Source of the DNA: Nocardia vinacea
Lineage (GTDB): Bacteria > Actinomycetota > Actinomycetes > Mycobacteriales > Mycobacteriaceae
Assembly (NCBI RefSeq): GCF_035920345.1
Contig: NZ_CP109149.1
Location: 7,750,001-7,814,000 of the forward strand
Direction: 5' to 3'
Length of the DNA stretch: 64,000 bases
Each line of letters opens with the position of its first letter. Positions within the stretch are counted from its first letter, which is position 1. Both the position numbers and the translations under genes were made by a program. Below are positions 26,045 to 35,106 of the stretch, piece after piece. The notes under the pieces were generated by a model that did not search any database, was not told the DNA's origin, and saw only the letters and a list, made by a program, of their open reading frames with translations.

Positions 26045-26473
26045 CTAGCGAGGTACGTAACCACCGCGGGCGTATTGGGCGCCGAATGGTTGGTCGCTGT
26101 CTACAATTTCGCGGCCGAGGGGGAACAGGGAGATCGGGATGAGTTTGAGGTTCGCCCAGCCGAAGGGGATGCCGATGATCGAGATGAACAGGGGGATGCT
26201 GGTGAGCAGGTGGCCGAGCGCCAGCCACCAACCGGCGACGATGAACCAGATGATGTTGCCGATCATCGATCCGACACCCGCGGAAGGCTTTTCGACTGTC
26301 GTGCGTCCGAACGGCCAGAGCACATAGGTCGCGATCCGGAACGAAGCGATACCCCACGGGATCGTGATGATCAGAACGCAGCAGATGATGCCGGCGACAA
26401 TGTAGCCGAGCGCCATCCAGAACCCCACGAATACGAGCCACAGGATATTGAGCACCAGCTGAATCGGCTTCAT
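26045..26473 (-). CDS. YccF domain inner-membrane protein
   Basis: 142 residues. It contains two copies of the YccF module: NILWLVFVGFWMALGYIVAG followed by IPWGIASFRIATYVLWPFG, then NIIWFIVAGWWLALGHLLTS followed by IPFGWANLKLIPISLFPLG. Four membrane helices are expected. Ends DSDQPFGAQYARGGYVPR. The family function is unknown. ATG 26473 was chosen because it starts directly at the first helix; the longer reading adds a non-homologous stretch. Confidence 0.9.
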   Translation of the reverse strand: MKPIQLVLNILWLVFVGFWMALGYIVAGIICCVLIITIPWGIASFRIATYVLWPFGRTTVEKPSAGVGSMIGNIIWFIVAGWWLALGHLLTSIPLFISIIGIPFGWANLKLIPISLFPLGREIVDSDQPFGAQYARGGYVPR

Positions 26474-26839
26474 GAATCCAGCATGCCAGCCCACCTCGCC
26501 TCCGTACATCACTCCGGAGTACGAGGTCGGCTCAGGGATATCCCCGATCAGCTGACCCAGCGCCCTGACCAGCCGCCTCGGCGCAGAACGGCGGTCATCA
26601 CGGATTCGGCCGCTCAGAACTGCTCGGTTCGGCAAACCCAGGCAGTCTCAGGCCTAGAGGCAGCCCGGCGCAGAAAGGCCCCGAAACTGCGGCTGGTCGA
26701 CCCGAGCCCGGCTCACACATTCAGCTCGACCAAGAACCAGTCGTACGGCGGAGACAACCCAGCTCCGCGGGAGCAGACCGGCTGGCGGGACCAGCCCCGA
26801 TTCGGCGGGACCGGGCTGGCCCAACACAGACAGCCCAGC
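26474..26839. other. Intergenic region, no gene seen
   Basis: Between the YccF start and the Eis stop. No coding frame resembles a protein. It contains a perfect 10-bp palindrome ACTCCGGAGT at 26511-26520 upstream of the YccF gene, possibly regulatory, and CAGC/GCTGG-rich sequence with several short inverted pieces downstream of eis. Confidence 0.35.
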
Positions 26840-28045
26840 TCAGAAAAACCAGCCGAGTACTGCTTCTCGTTCCGCGCCGAATGCCTCGTCGAGGGCGCGT
26901 AGCTGTGCGGCGTCCTTGGCCTGCAGGCGGTTGGCGGCTGCGAAGACTCGGGCCGGGTAGGCACCGAGGTACACGGAGGCCAGGACGTCGATGCCGAGTT
27001 CGAAGTCGGGTGGGCGAGTGGTGGGTGTGCATTCGGCGATGCCGTCGCGCACCGTGAGTGCGAAGGTGCCGCCCGCGTTGCGGAATGGATCCTGCACTGC
27101 GAGAACGACATCGAGGTCACGCAGGTATGAGCGAGCGGTCAGCGCCGCAGGGACATCCATGAGCCGCAACCACAAATCGTCGAAGCGCGCCTTCGTGCGT
27201 ACCAGTCGGAGATCGGTGAGCAGATACGGGAGCGGATCGTTGTCGGTGATCGCCGCCTCGACGTGACTGCACAGCTCCAACCCGAATAGCGCCCGCCACA
27301 ACGCGATTTGCGCTTCCGGGGTCACCGCGCGCATCTCCTCGACCACCGCAGACTTGCCTTGTTCGCGACGGTGGTAGCGGTACAGCACATAACCGTCCGG
27401 GTGCAGGAATACGAAGAGCTCGGTGCCGCCGTCGCGGAACGCGGGCGAATCGGAGAGGTCCATCTGCCAGCGGGCCTCGGGACGTGCCTGCGCACCAGGC
27501 ACCAGGCGCCGCCACCGGTCGTAGATCGCGCGCAGTTGTTCGCCCGCATCGGCCACGGTGCTGAGCACCACGCCGCCCGGATCGGGTGCGGACGGCAGGA
27601 ATTCGACGAACCGCCGGTCGATCGAGACCGCATTCTGCCGAATCGTCGGCCCGTACCCGAACCGGCCGTAGATGGCGCCCTGACTCGCGGTGAAGATGGT
27701 CAGCGGAAGCCCCGCCGCCTCGGTGCGCTGATGTTGTTCGGTGTAGATGGCCCGCAGAATCCCGCGCCGCCGGTGCGTCGGAGCGACTCCGACCCCGGCG
27801 ATTCCGCAGGCCTCGACCGTGCGCTCCCCGGGCACCGTCAGCGTCATCCGAGTGGACCTGGCATGTCCGACGACACGCCCGTCATCGATCGCGACGATCG
27901 CCTCCTCGGTCGGAAAGACCTGCGCCCGCGATTCCGCATACTCCGGTTCGCTGCGCATCCCGAACGAGGTGTCGCCGAGCAACTGAATGGCGGCCACGTC
28001 ATCGTCTGTGGCCGACCGAATGGTGATGCCGGGTATCAGCGTCAT
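26840..28045 (-). CDS. eis: Eis-type GNAT N-acetyltransferase
   Basis: 401 residues with the Eis architecture: an N-terminal GNAT domain with the acetyl-CoA loop GVGVAPTHRRRGILRAI, a second GNAT-like fold, and a C-terminal sterol-carrier-like domain ending in GWFF, where the C-terminal carboxylate acts as catalytic base in Eis. FTASQGAIYGRFGYG is characteristic. The family acetylates amines at several positions, including aminoglycosides, and in M. tuberculosis modulates host responses. Substrate breadth here is unknown. ATG 28045 follows the divergent-looking upstream region. Confidence 0.9.
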   Translation of the reverse strand: MTLIPGITIRSATDDDVAAIQLLGDTSFGMRSEPEYAESRAQVFPTEEAIVAIDDGRVVGHARSTRMTLTVPGERTVEACGIAGVGVAPTHRRRGILRAIYTEQHQRTEAAGLPLTIFTASQGAIYGRFGYGPTIRQNAVSIDRRFVEFLPSAPDPGGVVLSTVADAGEQLRAIYDRWRRLVPGAQARPEARWQMDLSDSPAFRDGGTELFVFLHPDGYVLYRYHRREQGKSAVVEEMRAVTPEAQIALWRALFGLELCSHVEAAITDNDPLPYLLTDLRLVRTKARFDDLWLRLMDVPAALTARSYLRDLDVVLAVQDPFRNAGGTFALTVRDGIAECTPTTRPPDFELGIDVLASVYLGAYPARVFAAANRLQAKDAAQLRALDEAFGAEREAVLGWFF

Positions 28046-28689
28046 CCCTCGACGATCGCACGCCACCTGACCCGCCCGCACCCGAATTACCGCCACTTCG
28101 CACGGATCGATGTTCGCACGGACCGGACCGCAGATGTCCGGTCCGTACAGCCCATCGACGACGTTGACCTGCGTTCTTGCCGAGTTGGACGCCGGCAGGC
28201 GTTGCCGATCGAGAGCCGGGTGCGGGCTGTTTTTCGGCTGCGCCGTCGGGGGGCGATTCGACGAGCCGCGCTCGCCGAGGATGGCCCGACGCATCCCGCG
28301 CTGGTGGTTGCGGTGGTGTCGGCGAAGTTCGTTTCGCTCGGACGGGCGATCGATGAGTCGCGGCGCGGTCATCACTGTCCGGACCGGACTCGCAAATCAG
28401 CCGATCTAGCTGCGCGAAGGACGAGTCAGGTGCGTGGTGCTCGGATCGACGCACCGTTCGATCGGTGACTTCGGCCAGGTCCACGAGAGTCCCGGCTACC
28501 AACTGCTGGAGGCTTTGTCCGCACTGTCGTGGCACAGTCAGCCGACCCGGTACTCGCTTCCAGTTCATGCTGCTGACGACGCGCCCGCAGCCCTGAAGGT
28601 CATTCTGGTCTCGGAAATCTCGGCGAAGTGTGTCCGCCGATGATGGATCCGATTGTGGTTGGGCGGGGTTGGCGCGGCAGGATGATGTC
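28046..28689. other. Intergenic region of about 640 bases, no convincing gene
   Basis: Several frames are open but all are Arg/Ser/Pro-rich in the manner of GC-rich non-coding DNA, and none resembles a known protein. A plus-strand frame of 69 codons at 28434-28643 has a more ordinary composition (GYQLLEALSALSWHSQPTRY) and could be a remnant or small gene, without further support. The shared promoters of eis and the SpoU gene should lie here. Confidence 0.35.
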
Positions 28690-29493
28690 GTGGCTGATGT
28701 GATCGATATCGACGATCCCGCCGATCCGCGTGTCGATGACTTTCGCGATCTGAAGTCGGCGGATCGTCGGCCGGATCTGCCGGGGCGCAAGGGGTTGGTG
28801 ATCGCGGAGGGGGTGGTGGTCGTCCAGCGGATGTTGGATTCGCGGTTTCGGCCCAGTGCGCTGCTCGGGGTGGAGAAGCGGCGGGTGGAACTCGCGGAGG
28901 ATCTGGCGCGGATCGATGTGCCGTATTACCGGGCGAGTGCCGAGGTGATGGCGGAGGTGGTCGGATTCCATCTCAATCGCGGGGTGCTCGCGGTGGCGCG
29001 CAGGCCCGCGGAGTTGACCGTGGACGACGTCATCGAGCGGGCCCGCACGGTCGCGGTGTTGGAGGGCGTGAACGATCACGAAAATCTCGGCTCGATGTTC
29101 CGGAATGCGGCCGGACTAGGCGTCGAGGCGATTCTGTTCGGCGGTCGGTGTGCCGATCCGCTGTATCGGCGGTCGGTGCGGGTGTCGATGGGGCATGTGC
29201 TGCGGGTGCCGTTCGCGCAACTACCGAAGTGGCCGGAGGGGCTGGATGTATTGCGGAGCAAGGGATTCCAGATCATCGCGCTCACCCCGAACCCGGCCGC
29301 GGTGAATTTGGCGACGGCGATGACGGGGGAGCGGGTGGCGCTGCTGCTCGGCGCGGAGGGACCCGGATTGACCGAGGAAGCCATGCGGGCCACCGACATT
29401 CGAGCCCGCATCCCGATGTCACCCGGCACCGATTCGCTCAATGTGGCGACGGCGGCCGCCATGGCGTTCTATGAACGGGTGAGGACGTCGTGA
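28690..29493 (+). CDS. SpoU-family rRNA/tRNA 2'-O-methyltransferase (Rv0881-like)
   Basis: 267 residues. An N-terminal substrate-binding domain (RKGLVIAEGVVVVQRMLDS) is followed by the SPOUT knot with the three family motifs: NDHENLGSMFRNA, LLLGAEGPGL and IPMSPGTDSLNVATA. It methylates ribose 2'-OH in RNA using SAM; the target base is not readable. GTG 28690 (VADVIDIDDP) is the preferred start. Its TGA overlaps the GTG of the DUF2537 gene, so the two are coupled, as Rv0881-Rv0882 are adjacent. Confidence 0.92.
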   Translation: MADVIDIDDPADPRVDDFRDLKSADRRPDLPGRKGLVIAEGVVVVQRMLDSRFRPSALLGVEKRRVELAEDLARIDVPYYRASAEVMAEVVGFHLNRGVLAVARRPAELTVDDVIERARTVAVLEGVNDHENLGSMFRNAAGLGVEAILFGGRCADPLYRRSVRVSMGHVLRVPFAQLPKWPEGLDVLRSKGFQIIALTPNPAAVNLATAMTGERVALLLGAEGPGLTEEAMRATDIRARIPMSPGTDSLNVATAAAMAFYERVRTS

Positions 29494-29801
29494 GCTATTT
29501 CCCGAACGGGGCGTACCGGCCCTACCAGCCGTACCAGGACCCGACTCCGTGGGCTGCCGGACTCACCGTCGCGACCATGGTCGCACTGCTGACGGCCGTC
29601 GCGGTGTACGCATTCGGCTCGGCCCTGGCGGAGGTCCATCCGCTGCTCGCGATCCTGGTCAACCTCGTCGCGGTCGGTGGCGCCGCACCCACGGCCTGGC
29701 GTTGGCGCCTGGCACCGGTGACCCGCTGGGTCATCGGTGGCGGCGCCGCCGGTGTATTGCTCGGCTGGCTGGTCCTGATCATCGGTGGCCTGTCGAGTTA
29801 G
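29490..29801 (+). CDS. DUF2537 membrane protein (Rv0882-like)
   Basis: 103 residues: a Tyr/Pro-rich N-terminus (YFPNGAYRPYQPYQDP), then three hydrophobic helices (GLTVATMVALLTAVAVYAFG, LLAILVNLVAVGGAAPTAW and WVIGGGAAGVLLGWLVLIIG). It matches the small DUF2537 family of mycolata. Its start is in a four-base overlap with the SpoU gene. The function is unknown. Confidence 0.8.
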   Translation: MSYFPNGAYRPYQPYQDPTPWAAGLTVATMVALLTAVAVYAFGSALAEVHPLLAILVNLVAVGGAAPTAWRWRLAPVTRWVIGGGAAGVLLGWLVLIIGGLSS

Positions 29802-29820
29802 CAGACCTCGCCGGACCCGA

Positions 29821-29865
29821 TCACGACTCCGCCGCGCCGGCGTTGGGCTCCTGACGCTCGCTCAC
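29821..29865 (-). pseudogene. Repeat peptide, copy F (14-codon remnant)
   Basis: VSERQEPNAGAAES followed by TGA. GTG 29865 overlaps the TGA of the DUF6928-like gene by four bases, and the stop again reads TCGTGA as in copy C, but the middle of the peptide is deleted and no gene starts at the end. It reads as a decayed copy of the 77-bp element. Confidence 0.45.
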
Positions 29866-30605
29866 GAGACGCGATCCTTGCCGCGCAGCCAGTTGAGCAG
29901 ACCTCGTCTCGTTTTCGCGTCGCCGTTGTGCTCCTCCCGCGGGATCAGGTCGTCGGGGTCGGGGGCCTGGCCCTTCGGGTAGAGGGTGAATCCGCAGACC
30001 GCGATATCGCCTGGTACCAGGGCGCCTTCGGGGGCGGGGGAGCGGTAGTGGAAGCCGAGCCATTCGTTATTGGCGGCGTCGGCGAAATCGGGTGGGTCGA
30101 AGGGGAGGGTTTGCGGGTCGGGTAGTTCCCCGGCCTGCCACCGCACCGGATGATCACCGGCCCAATAAGAACGCTCCCACACCAGCGGAAGGCCCTCGTC
30201 CTCCAGGATGTTCACCCGCGTCGAGCTGAACGAGCGCCGGAATTCGCCACGCTCCCAATGGGCGAACGCGCCCCAGCCGTGATGCGCGTCGAACGAGATC
30301 AGATAGGTGTGCTCCGAGGCGAGCGGGCGAACCAGCAACTCCGGCAGCGCCGTCGGATGCGCCCGCGCGGCCTGTGCCGAGCACACCACCGTGACCCCGG
30401 GATAGCAGCCGATGTACACCTCGTCGGCATCCGGTCCGGCGCAACCGCCCAGCGTGCCGACCATGATCGGCATGACATCACGGTCCGTGTGCAGTTGTTT
30501 CGCCAGCGCAAGCGCGGCTTCTGGGTCCGGATCGTGGTTCGCGCGGAGTACCGCCAACGGATCCTGTGCGTCGACGTACCAGAGAGACGAAGCCTTGGAC
30601 AGCAT
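29862..30605 (-). CDS. Conserved actinobacterial protein, DUF6928-like
   Basis: 247 residues, soluble. It starts MLSKASSLWYVDAQDPLAVL and contains VYIGCYPGVTVVCS, HTYLISFDAHHGWGAFAHWE, AGDHPVRW and WLGFHYR. These remind me of the DUF6928 family (WY-D start, aspartate/histidine-containing core), whose function is unknown. I take ATG 30605 because the preceding codons are Arg-rich without homology signs. It ends RGKDRVS, overlapping remnant F. Confidence 0.65.
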   Translation of the reverse strand: MLSKASSLWYVDAQDPLAVLRANHDPDPEAALALAKQLHTDRDVMPIMVGTLGGCAGPDADEVYIGCYPGVTVVCSAQAARAHPTALPELLVRPLASEHTYLISFDAHHGWGAFAHWERGEFRRSFSSTRVNILEDEGLPLVWERSYWAGDHPVRWQAGELPDPQTLPFDPPDFADAANNEWLGFHYRSPAPEGALVPGDIAVCGFTLYPKGQAPDPDDLIPREEHNGDAKTRRGLLNWLRGKDRVS

Positions 30606-31249
30606 TTCCGGCACCTCCCGATGGTTGCACCAAACAGCTCCGCAAACTTCGAGCAACCCACGGCGTCCTCTAGCAACTCCCGCTACCGTGAACCGCCCAC
30701 GTCGACTCATCAAGTCGACGACACACCGAAAATCTACCCGCACTGCCGCGTCAACGTCGGCCCTTCCGCATTCGAACACGCCAGCAGCCCTCAGAAATTC
30801 GAAGCAAATCAAGATCAGGTGGAACCCATGGCGGCATCGCCCGAGAAGCCCCCGCCACCATTACCACCTGATCTTGATCGGGGGTGGATGCGCGCCGGGT
30901 GCATCCAGGTTTGGCAGACCGATTGTTGATGAAGATGCTTGATACCCCGGCTGCGCTCCAACTGGCGGCCTGAAGTTGGGGTATGTCCGAATGACTTGGC
31001 GACCTGGAGGCGCAGGTCTCCGGACCTGACTGTTCCCGAATAGGTCGACTAGTGCCTGAGAACCCACCACTCCGGATGTGCCGACCACGCCCTCGGAACC
31101 CCTGCTCCAGGAAGGCCGACCATGCCCTCGGAACCACTCCCGATGTGCCGACCATGCCCCCGGAAGCCCCGCTCCCGAAAGTCGAGATTGCCCTGAATCT
31201 CCACCGCCTCCGGAGCCTTCGCCCCGAAACTCCTACGCAGGAACGAAAC
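30606..31249. other. Repeat-rich intergenic region, no gene seen
   Basis: Between DUF6928-like and sepH genes, both on the minus strand. It holds the inverted-repeat element at 30808-30878, an ATACCCC/GGGGTAT and CCAACT/AGTTGG nested inverted repeat around 30940-30990, and three degenerate direct repeats of CCGACCATGCCCTCGGAA type at 31081, 31116 and 31148. No frame reads as a protein. Confidence 0.5.
30808..30878. repeat. Inverted-repeat element, copy 2 (perfect 15-bp arms)
   Basis: ATCAAGATCAGGTGG (30808-30822) and CCACCTGATCTTGAT (30864-30878), perfect complements around a 41-base spacer. The spacer shares GG(A)AACCCATGGCGGC-like and GAGAA.CCCCCGCCA sequence with copy 1 at 22157. The size and arms suggest a MITE-like insertion or a strong hairpin. 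Confidence 0.8.
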
Positions 31250-32368
31250 TCAGTGTCCCGAGCTACGCACCCCGAGCAATACATCCTCCCAGGACGGCAT
31301 CGGTGCCTTCCCCCGCTTGTTCCGAGCCGCCTTCGCAGGCGCCTTCTTCGCCGCTTCCTCGGAAGCAGCGGGCTTGGCGGCAGGCTTGGCCGGGGCAGCG
31401 GGGGGCGCGGCCGGGGGGGTGCCCGCACCAGCCGGAGCGCCACCGGCGGCCGGAGCCGTATTCGTTCCGGCGGTGACCGAAGCGGAACCGCTCGCGGCCG
31501 GAATGGCATTCGTGCTCGCGGCGGCCGGAATCGCGGCCGCCGCACCACCCGCGCTGACCGGCGTACTACTACCGCCGGCCGCGACGGAACGCTGCTCGTA
31601 GTACTCGTCCAGCGTCGGCTGGGTTCGCGCCGCCGGACGCGCCGGTGCCGCTGCGGGCTCGCGCGCCGGACGCGTCTCTACCGGAAGAGTTTCCACCGGC
31701 AGGGTCTCTACCGGCGGTTCGGGCGCCGCGGGCGCCTCGATCTCCGCCTGCGGCGGCAGGATGGTGGCGAGCCCACGTAGGGCACGGCCGAAGTCGGGAT
31801 CGATCAGATCCGAGGCCGGATCGTCGAGCGGGGAAACCGAGCCGCCGTGCGCGTCGGGCTGGTAGCGCCAATGCGCGGCGATCTCGGAACGGCCGTTCTG
31901 CCACTGCAATTGCGCGACCCAGAAGCCCTTTTCGTCCTTCCAGGCATCCCACTCGGCATTCTCGAGTGTGTGCCCGCGCTCGGTGAACGCGGCGGTGACG
32001 ATATCGATGAGGATTTCCACGGCCGGACCGTCGGCGCGCACCGGATGCGCCTTCTGCGCGAGTTCGGCGGCGCGGGCCCGCTCCAGCAGCACCGGATAGG
32101 CGAATCGCTCCACGCGACTCAGCGGCATACCGGATTCTTCGGTGACCTGTTCAACGGATGCCCCGGCACGGATACGAGCTTGAATATCGCGGGGACGCAT
32201 AGTTGCTTCCATCTCGATCTCAATCTGGCCGAATCGGGCAAGGTCTCCGCGTGCTGCGGCTCGAAGCTTGTCGTCGGCGGGCAGCCGGTACTTGTTGCCG
32301 GTCTCGGTGTCGATACACACGATGTGCGTGGAGTCGGGCGTCACCCCGATCACTCGAAGTTCACGCAC
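31250..32368 (-). CDS. sepH: Septation protein SepH (DUF3071)
   Basis: 372 residues. The conserved N-terminal domain (VRELRVIGVTPDSTHIVCID) includes a helix-turn-helix-like segment (SVEQVTEESGMPLSRVERFA, about 75-95). A long Ala/Pro linker (about 215-345) separates it from the short C-terminal motif PMPSWEDVLLGVRSSGH. SepH binds FtsZ and promotes its assembly in Streptomyces and mycobacteria. A near-perfect AAGGAGGTAAC precedes GTG 32368. It lies downstream of serC, as Rv0883c follows Rv0884c. Confidence 0.93.
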   Translation of the reverse strand: MRELRVIGVTPDSTHIVCIDTETGNKYRLPADDKLRAAARGDLARFGQIEIEMEATMRPRDIQARIRAGASVEQVTEESGMPLSRVERFAYPVLLERARAAELAQKAHPVRADGPAVEILIDIVTAAFTERGHTLENAEWDAWKDEKGFWVAQLQWQNGRSEIAAHWRYQPDAHGGSVSPLDDPASDLIDPDFGRALRGLATILPPQAEIEAPAAPEPPVETLPVETLPVETRPAREPAAAPARPAARTQPTLDEYYEQRSVAAGGSSTPVSAGGAAAAIPAAASTNAIPAASGSASVTAGTNTAPAAGGAPAGAGTPPAAPPAAPAKPAAKPAASEEAAKKAPAKAARNKRGKAPMPSWEDVLLGVRSSGH

Positions 32369-32568
32369 CGTTACCTCCTTATCGCGTCGGCTCGCGACAC
32401 TGCCCACTTTCCGAAACAGTAGTGCACTACTGATGATCTCGAGGCAAGACACGCGGGGCGGAAATCTGCGAAAGACCCTCCGCGCCCCGCTAATCTGCTC
32501 TATTCAACTCGCAGCGCCACAAGATCCGGCGTGTCGAAAGTGGGCGTGTCGCAAGGACCGAGCTCGAT

Positions 32569-34477
<1,909 letters not shown>

Positions 34478-34485
34478 TGCTAGTG

Positions 34486-34510
34486 CGGCGGCTCGGTATT
34501 CGAGCCGCCG
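34486..34510. terminator. Hairpin terminator between convergent genes
   Basis: Stem CGGCGGCTCG (34486-34495) with CGAGCCGCCG (34501-34510), perfect 10 bp, loop GTATT, followed by TTT. It serves the gene at 33758 and, from the other side, the conservon GTPase. Confidence 0.85.
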
Positions 34511-34515
34511 TTTCG

Positions 34516-35106
34516 CTAACTCTTGGCTTTCACCCGCGCCAGCGCATGTCCGGTCAGTGCGATGAGCGCGGTCTTGGCGGATTCCCGGTCCCTGGCGTCG
34601 ATCATCATCACCGGAACATCGGCGGATAGCGAGAGGGCATCCCGGATGGCCTCCTCGGGAAACTTGGGGGCGCCTTCGAATTCGTTGACCGCGACCAGGA
34701 ACGGTAGGCCGAGTTCTTCGAAATAGTCGACCGCGGCGAAACTTTCGTCCACCCGACGGGTATCGACCAGCAGGATCGCGCCGATCGCGCCGAGGCTGAG
34801 GTCGTCCCACATGAACCAGAACCGGTGCTGCCCGGGCGTACCGAACAGGTACAGCACCAGATCGTCGGACAGGGTGATCCGGCCGAAATCCATGGCGACT
34901 GTGGTGGTCGTCTTATCCGGGACCGCCGAGGTGTCGTCGATTTCGGAACTCAGATCGGTCATCAGCGCTTCGGTTTTCAGCGGAACGATATCCGAAACCG
35001 CGCCGACCAGCGTAGTTTTGCCGACCCCCATCTCGCCGGCTATCACGATTTTCGCCGAGACCGCGCGGGACGAGGTCTCGGGTGGTGCTTGTTCAGGTGC
35101 GGTCAT
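34516..35106 (-). CDS. Conservon GTPase (CvnD-like)
   Basis: 196-residue small GTP-binding protein. It has P-loop GEMGVGKTTLVGAVSD (about 24-39), LFGTPGQHRFWFMWDD (switch II, G3-like) and NEF in place of NKxD. This is the ATP/GTP-binding D component of actinobacterial conservons, which work with a sensor kinase, a roadblock protein and a DUF742 protein as a G-protein-like complex on the inner membrane face. Its ATG overlaps the stop of the kinase gene (ATGA). The B and C partners are absent here. It is highly similar to the D protein at 62667-63269. Confidence 0.9.
   Translation of the reverse strand: MTAPEQAPPETSSRAVSAKIVIAGEMGVGKTTLVGAVSDIVPLKTEALMTDLSSEIDDTSAVPDKTTTTVAMDFGRITLSDDLVLYLFGTPGQHRFWFMWDDLSLGAIGAILLVDTRRVDESFAAVDYFEELGLPFLVAVNEFEGAPKFPEEAIRDALSLSADVPVMMIDARDRESAKTALIALTGHALARVKAKS

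Noticed and set aside
27308-28468. 386-codon plus-strand frame opposite Eis
   Set aside because: Antisense to a complete Eis gene with recognisable motifs; no homology seen.
28434-28643. 69-codon plus-strand frame before the SpoU gene
   Set aside because: More ordinary composition than its neighbours but no start signal, homology or conservation evidence; left as undecided within the intergenic note.
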